From the NCBI RefSeq assembly GCF_004353525.1, contig NZ_CP085524.1, positions 2,142,142 through 2,206,141 on the forward strand: a DNA stretch of 64,000 bases, written 5' to 3'. The notes under the pieces are model-generated. The model did not search any database. It was not told where the DNA came from and saw only the letters and a program-made list of their open reading frames with translations. The stretch comes from Zhaonella formicivorans (GTDB lineage Bacteria > Bacillota > DUOV01 > Zhaonellaceae). Positions within the stretch are counted from its first letter, which is position 1, and each line of letters starts with the position of its first letter. Both the position numbers and the translations under genes were made by a program. Of this stretch, positions 46,135 through 54,859 are shown piece after piece.

Positions 46135-46857
46135 TTACAAAATCTTGCTTAAAAAGCTCTTAGTCCTGGGATGCTTTGGCCGGGTAAAAATTTCTTCCGG
46201 CGTGCCTTCTTCCACTATCATCCCTTCATCCATAAAGATCACCCGGTCGCCCACTTCCCTGGCAAAACCCATTTCATGGGTAACCACAACCATGGTCATT
46301 CCTTCTTTGGCCAGATCTTTCATTACGCCCAAAACTTCACCCACCATTTCCGGGTCCAGCGCTGAGGTAGGCTCATCAAATAGCATAACTTTGGGCCGCA
46401 TGGCCAGCGCCCTGGCAATGGCCACCCTCTGCTGCTGGCCTCCGGAAAGCTGGTCAGGGTAAGCATTCTCCTTATCGCTCAGGCCTACTTTAGCCAGCAG
46501 TTCCCTGGCAATTTTCTCAGCTTCCTCCTGCGGCATTTTCCGGACTTTTACAGGGGCAATGGTAATATTCTGCAGGGCAGTCATATGGGGAAAGAGGTTA
46601 AAGCGCTGAAAGACCATGCCCACTTCCTGACGGATAGCATTGATGTTGGTGTTCTTGTCAAGCAAATTAACCCCATCGATGATGATTTCCCCGGAAGTTG
46701 CTTCCTCCAGCTGGTTCAAGCAGCGCAAAAAAGTGCTTTTCCCGGAACCGCTAGGGCCGATAACCACCACAACCTCCTGCTCCCGGACCTGGGTGCTGAT
46801 GCCCCGCAGCACTTCCAGCTTGCCAAAACTCTTGTACAAATTTTTAACTGTGATCAC
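46135..46857 (-). CDS. Polar amino-acid ABC transporter ATPase (GlnQ type)
   Basis: 240 aa. Walker [10 protein letters not shown], signature [15 protein letters not shown], Walker [15 protein letters not shown], all typical of GlnQ/HisP. Energises amino-acid import with the permease whose gene overlaps its start by 14 bp. GTG start with AAAGGAGGTT. Confidence 0.95.
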   Translation of the reverse strand: MITVKNLYKSFGKLEVLRGISTQVREQEVVVVIGPSGSGKSTFLRCLNQLEEATSGEIIIDGVNLLDKNTNINAIRQEVGMVFQRFNLFPHMTALQNITIAPVKVRKMPQEEAEKIARELLAKVGLSDKENAYPDQLSGGQQQRVAIARALAMRPKVMLFDEPTSALDPEMVGEVLGVMKDLAKEGMTMVVVTHEMGFAREVGDRVIFMDEGMIVEEGTPEEIFTRPKHPRTKSFLSKIL

Positions 46858-47539
46858 CGGCGCTTAACCTCCTTTCCGTGTAAGCTACCCAGCGCGATAC
46901 GGTCATGGTCATGATTAAATAGATGATTGCTACACCGGTATATACGGGAAAAGAAGCAAAAGTTGTGGCCGTGTAAAGCTGTCCTTTGCGCACCAGTTCC
47001 TCCAAGCCAATAGCGGAAAGCAAAGAAGTATCTTTCATTAAGGCAATAAATTCATTGCCCAGGGGAGGCACAACCCGCCGGAAAGCCTGGGGCAAAATCA
47101 CATACCGCATGGCCTGGGCATTGGTCATGCCGAGAGAGCGGGCTGCTTCCATCTGGCCCCTTTCAATTGACTGGATGCCGGCCCTGAAGATTTCCGCCAC
47201 ATAGGCCCCGCTGTTGATACTGCAGGCCAACACGGCAGCAATAAAAGGGTCTATGGGGAAGCGGTTGCCGGTGACCTGCAAAACCAGGTTGGGAACCCCG
47301 AAGTAAATGATGAATACTTGGACGAGGAGCGGAGTCCCGCGGATCACATCCACGTAGACAGCACAAATTGTCTTGGCTAATTTATTTTTGGCCAGTCTTC
47401 CCATGCCTACAAAAAGCCCGATAATGGTACCGAAAAAGACGGACAGGGCGGTCACTTCAACTGTAAGCACAGCACCCTGCAACAAAGACGGAAAGACGGC
47501 GCTTAAATGCTGAAGATAATATTGCAGCAACTTTTTCAC
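46844..47539 (-). CDS. Polar amino-acid ABC transporter permease
   Basis: 231 aa, five membrane segments, with the HisM/GlnP signature [20 protein letters not shown]. Forms the channel for the adjacent binding protein and ATPase. GTG at 47539 lies very near AGGGG; a TTG three codons later is a possible true start. Confidence 0.94.
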   Translation of the reverse strand: MKKLLQYYLQHLSAVFPSLLQGAVLTVEVTALSVFFGTIIGLFVGMGRLAKNKLAKTICAVYVDVIRGTPLLVQVFIIYFGVPNLVLQVTGNRFPIDPFIAAVLACSINSGAYVAEIFRAGIQSIERGQMEAARSLGMTNAQAMRYVILPQAFRRVVPPLGNEFIALMKDTSLLSAIGLEELVRKGQLYTATTFASFPVYTGVAIIYLIMTMTVSRWVAYTERRLSAGDHS

Positions 47540-47642
47540 CCCTAATTAATTGGGGACATACTTCTGTCCGGAAGTGTGTCCCCTTAATCGTACAGCATAG
47601 CTTTAAACCGCTTTTTGCTTTCTAACAAGTCGCTCGCTTGAC

Positions 47643-48467
47643 TTAGCTGCCGAAGTACTTAACCTTTAATTCATCGAACTTACCGTTCTCTTTGACTTTT
47701 TTCAGACCGGCGTTTAATTTCTCCAATAACTCTTTATTGCCTTTGGCCACAGCAAAGCCATATTGCTCGCCGTTTAAGACCTCCCCTACCATTTTAACTT
47801 TCCCCGGGTTTTTGGCCATATAAGCTTCATTAACCGGCAAGTCATTGATTACCGCGTCCACCTTGCCGCTGATCAGTTCCATGAAAACTACATCCACGGT
47901 GTTATAGGTTTTAATCTCCTTGATAATCCCCTGCTCTTTCAGCTCTTTGGCCTTTTCGGCCCCGGTAGTGCCGATCTGAACCGCCACCGTTTTGCCCTTC
48001 AAATCTTCAACCGACTTAATCGAATCATTGTCGGCAGCTACTGCAATCTTTAAGCCGGCGTCAAAGTAGGGGGTGCCGAAATCCACTTCTTTGGCCCGCT
48101 CGGGGTTAATCGTCATTCCCGACATAATAATGTCAATATTGCCCGCTTGCAGCGCAGGAACCAACCCGTCAAAGCCCAAAGACTGGATTTGCACTTCAAT
48201 TCCGGCTTCCTTGGCGATTTCTTTGATTAAATCAATGTCAAAGCCCGTGATTTCCTGGGTCTTTTCATCCGTAAACTCAAAAGGCGGGAAGCTCGGCTCG
48301 GTCCCCACGAGATAGACTTTTTTCTCTGCCGCAGCCTGTCCCCCTTCGCCCTGTTCTGCAGCCGTATTCTGTTCTGTATTTGCCGTATTATTACCGCAAC
48401 CAGCCAGTGCCAGCACAAAACTTAACGCCAATACCAGAGCAACAGCTTTAAATGCTTTCTTCCCCAT
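47643..48467 (-). CDS. Amino-acid ABC transporter substrate-binding lipoprotein
   Basis: 274 aa. Lipoprotein signal with lipobox LALAGC (Cys at 22), then the SBP family 3 fold (GFDIDLIKEIAKEAGIEVQI, VAVQIGTTGAEKAKEL). Captures a polar amino acid outside the membrane; specificity not readable. ATG at 48467 with AGGAGGAG; the upstream frame extension to 48581 is unlikely. First gene of a three-gene transporter operon. Confidence 0.94.
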   Translation of the reverse strand: MGKKAFKAVALVLALSFVLALAGCGNNTANTEQNTAAEQGEGGQAAAEKKVYLVGTEPSFPPFEFTDEKTQEITGFDIDLIKEIAKEAGIEVQIQSLGFDGLVPALQAGNIDIIMSGMTINPERAKEVDFGTPYFDAGLKIAVAADNDSIKSVEDLKGKTVAVQIGTTGAEKAKELKEQGIIKEIKTYNTVDVVFMELISGKVDAVINDLPVNEAYMAKNPGKVKMVGEVLNGEQYGFAVAKGNKELLEKLNAGLKKVKENGKFDELKVKYFGS

Positions 48468-48644
48468 TGTTAATTTTCTCCTCCTAAAATTAGTAAAACC
48501 ACCTAAGCCATAATAATTATACAAGCATGTGCATAATTGTGCAACCGGAAACATTTTTTTAGTCAGGTTAAATTTTGTCAAATCGCCGCTGTTGCAATTT
48601 TGTCGAAACCACCCTTCTGCACCGTTTGCTGTGCAGCAAAAACC

Positions 48645-48662
48645 TGTGGATAATGTGTATAA
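48645..48662. promoter_or_regulatory. Two adjacent DnaA-box-like sequences
   Basis: TGTGGATAATGTGTATAA equals two head-to-tail 9-mers matching TTATNCACA (as TTATCCACA and TTATACACA on the minus strand). Weaker TGTGGA words follow at about 48700-48716. The gap 48468-48773 has no gene. Confidence 0.45.
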
Positions 48663-48773
48663 GTCTGTTAATAACTTGGAAAACCAGGCTTTTTTCCTGT
48701 GGACTTGTTTGTGGAAAGAAAATTTTTTGTCACAATATCCGGTATTTTTACTGCAGCATGTCGAATAAAGAAT

Positions 48774-49511
48774 TTAAATAATACTCAAATTCCCAGGAAC
48801 ACCTATTGCCCATACCAGCACAACGACTTCCCTGGCGCCGGCTAGGAGCAGCGTTCGCGCTGCCTCATCGGCAGTCACGCCGGTTGTAAAAATATCATCG
48901 AGCAAAATCAAATTACGGTTTAAAACAGCGGCCGGTTGCTCTACCTTGAAAACGTTGCGCAAATTTTGTTCCCGTTCAATTCTCTTTAAACTGGCCTGGG
49001 GTACAGTTTCTTTCACTTTCTTTAAAACATTGTCCAGGACCGGTACCCCTGCCGTTTTACCTGCAGTCTCGGCTAAAAGCCTCGCTTGGTTATAACCCCG
49101 CTGCGACATTTTTTGCCTGCTCAAAGCTACCGGAATAATCGCAGCTTTTTCGTAAGGGTTGATCTCCCTAAGGTACTCTCCCATTAAACAGCCCAAAGGG
49201 AGTGCCAAATGAGTTTGTCCCCCGTATTTCAGGCGGTGAATCGCCTTTTTGTAAGGCCCTGTATAAGGCGCCACCCCGTAGACACGCTTGAAAAAAGGCA
49301 GCCGGCGGGCACATTGGCATGCTTTTCCCGCGATGCTGACCCTGCCGCAGCGCGGGCAAAATTGCCTCTTTTTCCACAGCTCCAGTTCGGTCGCGCACTC
49401 AGCGCAAATCAACTTACTACCTCCAAGATCTTTTGCGCATAACGGGCAGGAATTACGGTCAGGAAACATCAATTGCCAAAAACTGTGCCAAATTTGCTCT
49501 AAAAGTTTCAC
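48774..49511 (-). CDS. comFC: ComFC-like phosphoribosyltransferase-family protein
   Basis: 245 aa. N-terminal zinc fingers (CPLCAKDLGG...CAEC, CPRCGRVS..GKACQC), then the phosphoribosyltransferase-like domain with LILLDDIFTTGVTADEAAR, the PRPP loop. ComFC helps DNA uptake in competence; in non-competent bacteria it may serve replication fork or recombination roles. GTG at 49511 with GAGGGGAAAGCA; a longer frame to 49643 runs through a repeat remnant. No comFA in the window. Confidence 0.9.
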   Translation of the reverse strand: MKLLEQIWHSFWQLMFPDRNSCPLCAKDLGGSKLICAECATELELWKKRQFCPRCGRVSIAGKACQCARRLPFFKRVYGVAPYTGPYKKAIHRLKYGGQTHLALPLGCLMGEYLREINPYEKAAIIPVALSRQKMSQRGYNQARLLAETAGKTAGVPVLDNVLKKVKETVPQASLKRIEREQNLRNVFKVEQPAAVLNRNLILLDDIFTTGVTADEAARTLLLAGAREVVVLVWAIGVPGNLSII

Positions 49512-49527
49512 TGCTTTCCCCTCACTG

Positions 49528-49578
49528 TACGAGGCTTGTCCAGAGCAAAATAATATATTCGAGCTTTGCGTACGAGCT
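49528..49578 (+). repeat. Remnant of element F (3' half)
   Basis: GAGGCTTGTCCAGAGCAAAA then TAATATATTCGAGCTTTGCG TACGAGC parallels the right half of element F. Degenerate, just upstream of comFC. Confidence 0.55.
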
Positions 49579-49660
49579 GATTTAAGTTTAATACAAAAAT
49601 TTCCATAAAAAAAGAGCATTTCAACTCGGAAAATATCAAACATTAGTATTGCACACTATT

Positions 49661-50131
49661 TTAAGCACTTACCCTGCTGCGCCGTGCCACGCTAATTTGA
49701 TTTAACACTATTTTTTTAATTTTTGCCAGGTCGCCTGCAAAGTCAACAGGCTCCTGCAAGTAAAATGTTGCCACATTGCTTTGTTCTTTCAAATTTAGGC
49801 CATCAATCTCTGTCTTTTTAAATTCTTCTTCATCAAGCAGGTAAAATTTCTGATAAGGGTAGTTTAACTTTTCTAATATGCGGGCGGTACAATCGGAACT
49901 CCCCCGATCGACAACTACTAACTCAAAGCAATTGCCTGTCAATTGCCGCCAATCGATTAAATCCCTGATAATTCCCTCTATATGGCTTTCACAATTATGT
50001 ACATAAAGCAGCAAAATACCGGGACAATAAGCAGTTGAAATTTGGCGCAGCTTGGCCTGCAGCAACTTTTTGCGCCAAAGGGTTAAAGTCAAGAGCATTA
50101 CCAGGCAAAACAGGCTGAAGGCGACTTTCAT
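49661..50131 (-). CDS. Small membrane-anchored protein with glycosyltransferase-2-like N-terminal fold
   Basis: 156 aa. A membrane segment at 3-19, then ILLLYVHNCESHIEGIIRDL and FELVVVDRGSSDCTARILEK, which resemble the nucleotide-binding start of GT2 enzymes (VVDxGSxDxT). The domain is much shorter than a full GT2 catalytic domain and lacks visible acceptor motifs, so it is likely not an active transferase. Upstream on the same strand from comFC. Function unknown. Confidence 0.65.
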   Translation of the reverse strand: MKVAFSLFCLVMLLTLTLWRKKLLQAKLRQISTAYCPGILLLYVHNCESHIEGIIRDLIDWRQLTGNCFELVVVDRGSSDCTARILEKLNYPYQKFYLLDEEEFKKTEIDGLNLKEQSNVATFYLQEPVDFAGDLAKIKKIVLNQISVARRSRVSA

Positions 50132-50269
50132 CTTTTTGGCTCCTTTCCCTGGAGTACTTCATCATATGCTGTATGGGCCAAAAGATGTGACCGCAGGAAA
50201 AGCTGGAGATACTTCATACACATTTTAGACTTTATCAGGCACATAATATTATTAAAGAAACGTCAGTCC

Positions 50270-50430
50270 CCAGGGGATTTTAGTCACCAGTCGCCAGCCG
50301 TCAGCCATCAGCAAGTTAACGCCGTCGTTAGCCGTTAGGTTTAGCTATTCTAATGAGCTTTAAAGCTGTGCTTATCAGTCGCTAAGGACTAAGGACGCGG
50401 CTTTGGCCGATGCTGGGGACTAGACAAGGG
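50270..50430. repeat. Inverted AGTCCCCAG / TTAGTCGCTAAGGAC repeat cluster (D2)
   Basis: CAGTCCCCAGG, CACCAGTCGCCAG, GCCGTCAGCCATCAGC and CAGTCGCTAAGGACTAAGGA, GCTGGGGACTAG. Related to D1. Occupies most of the gap 50132-50539. Confidence 0.6.
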
Positions 50431-50539
50431 AGCGTGTCACTCGAAGTCTGCGGCGGGAAAGCTGTCTTGATTTAGATAAAAGCTTCTATATTTAGATTAA
50501 TAGCTGCTATTTGAAAGAAAAAAGTAAGGTGGTGACACT

Positions 50540-50710
50540 ATGGTCACGAACAGCCCCGGTAACTGCCTGCGTTGCAAGCAATCACTTGGCCTCTTGGAGC
50601 GTATTACGGAAGATTTAACCGGTGTAAGTGTCCCCGGGAAAGGAGAACTCTGCCCCAACTGTTACCGCAACCTCAGCGATGAAGAAAGAGCTGTATATTT
50701 TGGCAATTAA
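50540..50710 (+). CDS. Small protein with two CxxC zinc-ribbon motifs
   Basis: 56 aa: starts MVTNSPGNCLRCKQSLGLLE and ends ELCPNCYRNLSDEERAVYFG N. Cysteine pairs CLRC at 9-12 and CPNC at about 38-41 suggest a small zinc ribbon. ATG has AAGGTGGTGACACT upstream, a good site. Function unknown. It stands alone on the plus strand among minus genes; codon pattern and Shine-Dalgarno support a real gene. Confidence 0.75.
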   Translation: MVTNSPGNCLRCKQSLGLLERITEDLTGVSVPGKGELCPNCYRNLSDEERAVYFGN

Positions 50711-50711
50711 A

Positions 50712-50729
50712 AAAGCGCGGTAGCCCCGC
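50712..50729 (-). terminator. Left direct repeat: terminator hairpin (element F copy 4)
   Basis: AAAGCGCGGTAGCCCCGC, identical to 50875-50892. On the minus strand it is followed by TTTTTTAATTG, serving the purine permease gene. Confidence 0.75.
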
Positions 50730-50874
50730 TTCCAGCTTGTAGACAAAGCCCGCATGTATTATTTCGCTCTGGACAAGCTCCTACGCCGTTACCGGCAGCA
50801 TAGCTGCCGACGGCTGGGGAAACCAGTCCCGCTCCATAATACATGCGGGCTGATAATAGTTTGCCGACGGTCTG
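50730..50874 (-). mobile_element. Terminator-associated palindromic element F (copy 4, reversed)
   Basis: 145 bp in the opposite orientation to copies 2-3; core 50747-50851 with AGCCCGCATGTATTAT / ATAATACATGCGGGCT ends, outer ends AGCTTGTAGACAAAGC and the complement of CAGACCGTC. Bracketed by 18-bp direct repeats of a terminator hairpin. Confidence 0.75.
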
Positions 50875-50892
50875 AAAGCGCGGTAGCCCCGC
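50875..50892 (-). repeat. Right direct repeat of terminator hairpin
   Basis: AAAGCGCGGTAGCCCCGC, perfect copy of 50712-50729; here the stem is extended to GCGCGG/CCGCGC. Confidence 0.75.
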
Positions 50893-50973
50893 GCTTCACG
50901 GCGCAGCTTAATGGAGACTTAAGGACAACTGATAGCCGGTGGCTGATGGCCGGTAGCTAACGACGGCGTTAGC

Positions 50974-52350
50974 CTACACTCCTGCCTGGACTGCAAAATA
51001 AATGATAAACAGTACACCTAAAACATACATGAACCAGTGTACTTCTTTACCTCTGCCGGAAAGAAGGGCCAGCAGGACATAGGTTACGAAACCAACTGCT
51101 AAACCGGTAGCAATGGAGAAAGTGAGCGGCATCATGATTACTGTTAAAAAGGCTGGAATAGCAATAAACACATCTTCCCAATCGATTTCTTTCAGCACAG
51201 AGCACATTAACACACCAACCAAAATCAGAGCCGGAGCGGTAGCAACCGCCGGAACCGCCAGTACAACAGGCGACAGGAAGGTGGAGAGCAGGAACAGGAT
51301 GGCAACTACAACAGAAGTCATACCTGTTCTTCCGCCGGCGTTAACCCCGGCAGCGCTTTCCACATAAGTGGTGGTGTTGGAAGTGCCAAGCAGGGAGCCG
51401 ATAATGGTGCCAAGTGAATCGGCAAAAAGGGCTCTGCTGCCCCGCTTCAGGTTGCCATGTTCGTCGATCATACCGGTTTTGCTGGCAACACCCACGAAAG
51501 TACCGATGGTATCAAACAAGTCCACAAAGAACAAGGAGAAAATGGGCGCAAAAAGTGAAAACTTCAACGCGCCGGCAATGTCTAATTTAAATAAACCGGG
51601 AGTGATAGCGGGCGGCTTGTCAAAAATACCGAAGGCACCGGGAACAAAGTTGGTGATCATTTTCCCATCTCCGGCCGGTACGAATAAGCCAAGCACTGTA
51701 GTAATCAAAATACCCAAAATAATGCTGCCTGTAACCCGGCGTACCAGCAGTATGCCTGTTATAATCAGTCCGAAAACAGCTAAGAGCACGTGGGGATCGC
51801 TCATTTTACCAAGTGCTACAAAGGTAGCGGGATTATCTACAATAATTCCGGCATTTTTTAATCCAATAAAAGCGATAAACAAACCGATACCGGCGCCCGT
51901 AGCAGCTTTTAGCGGCATAGGGATAGCCCGAATGATTGTTTCCCGGATTCCGGTTAACGTTACGAGCACTGCTATACAACCGGAAATAAAGACTGCGCCA
52001 AGAGCTACTTGCCAGGGCAATCCCATAGCACCTACCAACCCATAAGTAAAGAAGGCATTCAGACCCATGCCCGGAGCCAGAGCAAAAGGATAGTTAGCCA
52101 AGAGTCCCATGACCAGGGTAGCAAAAGCAGAAGCCAAACAAGTTGCCATTAACACCGCGCCAAAGTCCATTCCCGTATTTGCATTCGGGCCGGCTAGGGT
52201 CAGCGGGTTAACGATAATGATATAAGCCATGGTCACGAAAGTAGTCAAACCGGCAATGATTTCTGTCTTTAAACTAGTACCGTTTTCGGCAAATTTAAAG
52301 AAACCTGCTAAACCTCCTGACTCACTTAAAGATGATTGCGTTTGTGCCAT
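50974..52350 (-). CDS. AzgA/PbuG-type guanine-hypoxanthine permease
   Basis: 458 aa, 12-14 membrane segments. NCS2/AzgA motifs: FVTMAYIIIVNPLTLAG, YPFALAPGMGLNAFFTYGLV and LFDTIGTFVGVASK. Imports purine bases by proton symport; exact base not readable. ATG with AAGGAGGTC. I looked for a purine riboswitch in 52351-52524 and saw none. A duplicated hairpin follows. Confidence 0.92.
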   Translation of the reverse strand: MAQTQSSLSESGGLAGFFKFAENGTSLKTEIIAGLTTFVTMAYIIIVNPLTLAGPNANTGMDFGAVLMATCLASAFATLVMGLLANYPFALAPGMGLNAFFTYGLVGAMGLPWQVALGAVFISGCIAVLVTLTGIRETIIRAIPMPLKAATGAGIGLFIAFIGLKNAGIIVDNPATFVALGKMSDPHVLLAVFGLIITGILLVRRVTGSIILGILITTVLGLFVPAGDGKMITNFVPGAFGIFDKPPAITPGLFKLDIAGALKFSLFAPIFSLFFVDLFDTIGTFVGVASKTGMIDEHGNLKRGSRALFADSLGTIIGSLLGTSNTTTYVESAAGVNAGGRTGMTSVVVAILFLLSTFLSPVVLAVPAVATAPALILVGVLMCSVLKEIDWEDVFIAIPAFLTVIMMPLTFSIATGLAVGFVTYVLLALLSGRGKEVHWFMYVLGVLFIIYFAVQAGV

Positions 52351-52524
52351 GCATTTGACCTCCTTTAAATTTTTTATTCAAAAACAAAATAACTTTTTTT
52401 GGCCTTCACCTCCCCGCGTTATATTTTCTCCCTGTTCTGCCAAATTCCTCCTTTCGACACATTTTGATCATGTTGCCGGGTTGTTCCAAACAGCCTTTGC
52501 AACTCCAACCGGCAAGACGGAAAG

Positions 52525-53958
52525 TCAAATTGCGTCAGCAATTTCCAATTCCCTAACTACTTCCGATTGGATCTTTTTAAGCAAGTCCAGGCTGTTAGTT
52601 TCCACATAAATTCTAAACAGAGGCTCAGTGCCGGAAGGCCTGATGAGCACCCAACTGCCTTCGGCCAAAAGGAGCTTGGTACCGTCCACAGTCAGGCGCC
52701 CAGTCACAGGTATCCCGGCAATTTTTGACGGAAAATAAGCGGGCAGTTTACCAAGCACCTGCTCTTTTTTCTCCTTGCTGGTATGGACATCCAACCGTTC
52801 ACTGTAAAGCCTTCCGAACTCAGCAGCTATTTTTTCCAGATTATCCTGCAATGTTTCTCCGGTCACCGCCCTGATTTCCGCCATTAAGGCGCATGCCAAA
52901 ATTCCATCCTTTTCAGGGATATGGCCTGCTATGCTGAGGCCCCCGCTTTCCTCGCCGCCCAATACACATCCCTTTTCCCGCATCATTTGGCCGATGTATT
53001 TAAAGCCAACCGGGGTTTCCTTGATTTTTTGACCAAAGCCTTCCGCCATCCTGTCTAACAGGTGGGTTGTAGCTACAGTCCGGGCCACGGGCCCTGAAAT
53101 CCCCTTTCTCCGTGCCAAATGGTAATAGAGGAGCGCCAGCACTTGATTTGGGCTAATATAACTGCCATCGCTGTCAATAATGCCAAACCGGTCCGCATCA
53201 CCGTCCAGGGCCAGGCCTAAATCACAGCCTGCTTTCAGGACACCGGCGCGCAAGTCCTCCAGATTGTTGCCCGTAGGCTCCGGCAAAGCCCCGCCAAAAA
53301 GTGGGTCCCTGTAATTATGAATTGCCGTAATTTCACAAGCTTCTCCCAATAGCTCCTCCAGGTAGCCGATGCCGGCGCCGTACATGGGATCAAGCACCAG
53401 CTTTAGCCCTGCCTTTTTAATAGCAGACAGATCGACTAAGCCCGCTATATGCCGCAGATACTCATCTTTAGGCTGGACCTTGTTCCATAACCCTTGCGCA
53501 AGAGCTTCATCACTGGCCAATTTTCTGATCCTGCCCGTCTCAAGCACCTTGTGCAAATAGCCCTCAATTTTATCCGTAATAGCCGGAACAGCCGGTCCGG
53601 CGTAATCGGGGATAAATTTAATCCCGTTATACTCGGGGGGATTATGGCTGGCCGTAAGCATTATAGCTCCTGCCGTTTGCCTGGTGGTAATGGCATAAGC
53701 AGTAACAGGAGTTGGGCAAGCCCCTGCCGTCAGGAAAACAGGAATATTGTTGCCTGCCAGCACCTCCCCCACCCTGGCCGCAAAATGCTCCGCCAGAAAG
53801 CGGTTATCGTAGCCCACAATCAAACCCCTGGATCCCATTCCTTCGCCGTTTACGTAATCGGCAATGCTCTGGGCCACGATTTCCACGTTGGCAAAAGTAA
53901 AGTGGTCGGCCATAACAGCCCGCCAACCGTCAGTACCAAACTTAATCATCGTCATCAT
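52525..53958 (-). CDS. Phosphoglucomutase/phosphomannomutase family enzyme
   Basis: 477 aa, four-domain phosphohexomutase. Phosphoserine loop TASHNPPEYNGIK, metal loop DGDADRFG, sugar loop GGEESGG, phosphate loop RPSGTEPLFRIYVE are all present. Interconverts hexose 1- and 6-phosphates for sugar nucleotide synthesis. ATG at 53958 has AGAGGGG; frames extend to 54000 but lack a site. Confidence 0.94.
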   Translation of the reverse strand: MMTMIKFGTDGWRAVMADHFTFANVEIVAQSIADYVNGEGMGSRGLIVGYDNRFLAEHFAARVGEVLAGNNIPVFLTAGACPTPVTAYAITTRQTAGAIMLTASHNPPEYNGIKFIPDYAGPAVPAITDKIEGYLHKVLETGRIRKLASDEALAQGLWNKVQPKDEYLRHIAGLVDLSAIKKAGLKLVLDPMYGAGIGYLEELLGEACEITAIHNYRDPLFGGALPEPTGNNLEDLRAGVLKAGCDLGLALDGDADRFGIIDSDGSYISPNQVLALLYYHLARRKGISGPVARTVATTHLLDRMAEGFGQKIKETPVGFKYIGQMMREKGCVLGGEESGGLSIAGHIPEKDGILACALMAEIRAVTGETLQDNLEKIAAEFGRLYSERLDVHTSKEKKEQVLGKLPAYFPSKIAGIPVTGRLTVDGTKLLLAEGSWVLIRPSGTEPLFRIYVETNSLDLLKKIQSEVVRELEIADAI

Positions 53959-54034
53959 CGTCGCAAACCCCTCTTGCATGATAATATTGTACACTACCAT
54001 ATTTTAGCACAGGTAATTTGTGCCAGGCAAATTC

Positions 54035-54105
54035 ACAAACCGGTGACAGCGGCGACTGGGCCCCAGTCCCCATTCGCCGGTCCCGGCCGGTCGGCTGAAC
54101 ATGGC
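54035..54105. repeat. GC-rich inverted repeat cluster (D3)
   Basis: CACAAACCGGTGACAGCGGC, GACTGGGCCCCAGTC and GCCGGTCCCGGCCGGTCGGC palindromes in the gap upstream of the mutase gene. Confidence 0.5.
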
Positions 54106-54123
54106 TATAAGCTCTCGCTGCTT

Positions 54124-54792
54124 TTACCCTATCAGCCGCTTATACAGCTTATAATCAATTTCTCGTGCTTTCGCCTGGACGCTGAAATAGTCGGCGGCAG
54201 GATAAACGGTAAAACGGGGCTGGGCCGGAACTTCCGGCTGCAATCCCCGCAGGTACCTTTTAATCCCCTTATCCCTTTCTCCCAGCCGCTCCAAAAAACG
54301 CTCCGGTTCCGGCACTTTCTGCAGACAAAAGGCCAGAGCTTCCTGCACCACTTCCCGGCGCACTATTCTCCCCTGGGGACTGGCCGCAAAGTGCAGGATG
54401 CTTTCCGCTGCTTCTTCGCCACCGATTCCACCTAAAGCCACTATAGTCCCGCGGACTACCAGCGGGTCCCGGTCATGGAGGAAAGGAATTAACTCAGAAA
54501 TTGCCTCCCGCTCCCCCAACTTCTGAACTACTTCCAGGGCCCGCAGCCGAAACTCCTCGTCCTTTTCTTCCCGCAAAACAGTGATTAAATCAGGCAGTAA
54601 AGCAAGGTGTGGTATACGGTTTAAAACCGCAAATGCTTTGCTCCGCACCAAATAATCGGGGTGACGGAGAAAAGCTCCCGCGGCCCGCGCAGCCTCTTCG
54701 CCCGGAAAAGCAGTCAAAGCATCAAGCAGTTGAATGTATTCCGCAGCTGACTGCTTAAGTTGTATTCTTGTCAACACTTCCTTTAAATCCAT
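54124..54792 (-). CDS. HEAT-repeat protein
   Basis: 222 aa, soluble, built of three to four helical HEAT/PBS-lyase-like repeats (EEAARAAGAFLRHPDYLVRS; LIPFLHDRDPLVVRGTIVAL; EEAAESILHFAASPQGRIVR). Such proteins are usually scaffolds for protein contacts. ATG at 54792 with AGGGGGATATCC. No partner is evident. Confidence 0.8.
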   Translation of the reverse strand: MDLKEVLTRIQLKQSAAEYIQLLDALTAFPGEEAARAAGAFLRHPDYLVRSKAFAVLNRIPHLALLPDLITVLREEKDEEFRLRALEVVQKLGEREAISELIPFLHDRDPLVVRGTIVALGGIGGEEAAESILHFAASPQGRIVRREVVQEALAFCLQKVPEPERFLERLGERDKGIKRYLRGLQPEVPAQPRFTVYPAADYFSVQAKAREIDYKLYKRLIG

Positions 54793-54814
54793 GGATATCC
54801 CCCTACAATTCTTC

Positions 54815-54848
54815 AATTAAATAGGGTGTCCAAAAAACACCCCGAAAA
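54815..54848 (-). terminator. Hairpin after large exported protein gene
   Basis: GGGTGT-TTTTTGG-ACACCC then TATTTAATT on the minus strand; moderate stem with a weak tail. Confidence 0.5.
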
Positions 54849-54859
54849 TTAAAAAATTA

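Noticed and set aside
48468-48773. T-box or other amino-acid riboswitch before the amino-acid ABC transporter
   Set aside because: No T-box sequence (TGGNACCGCG) or terminator/antiterminator pair was found.
52351-52524. Purine riboswitch upstream of the purine permease
   Set aside because: The conserved TATA...ATATGG junction sequences of the purine riboswitch are absent.
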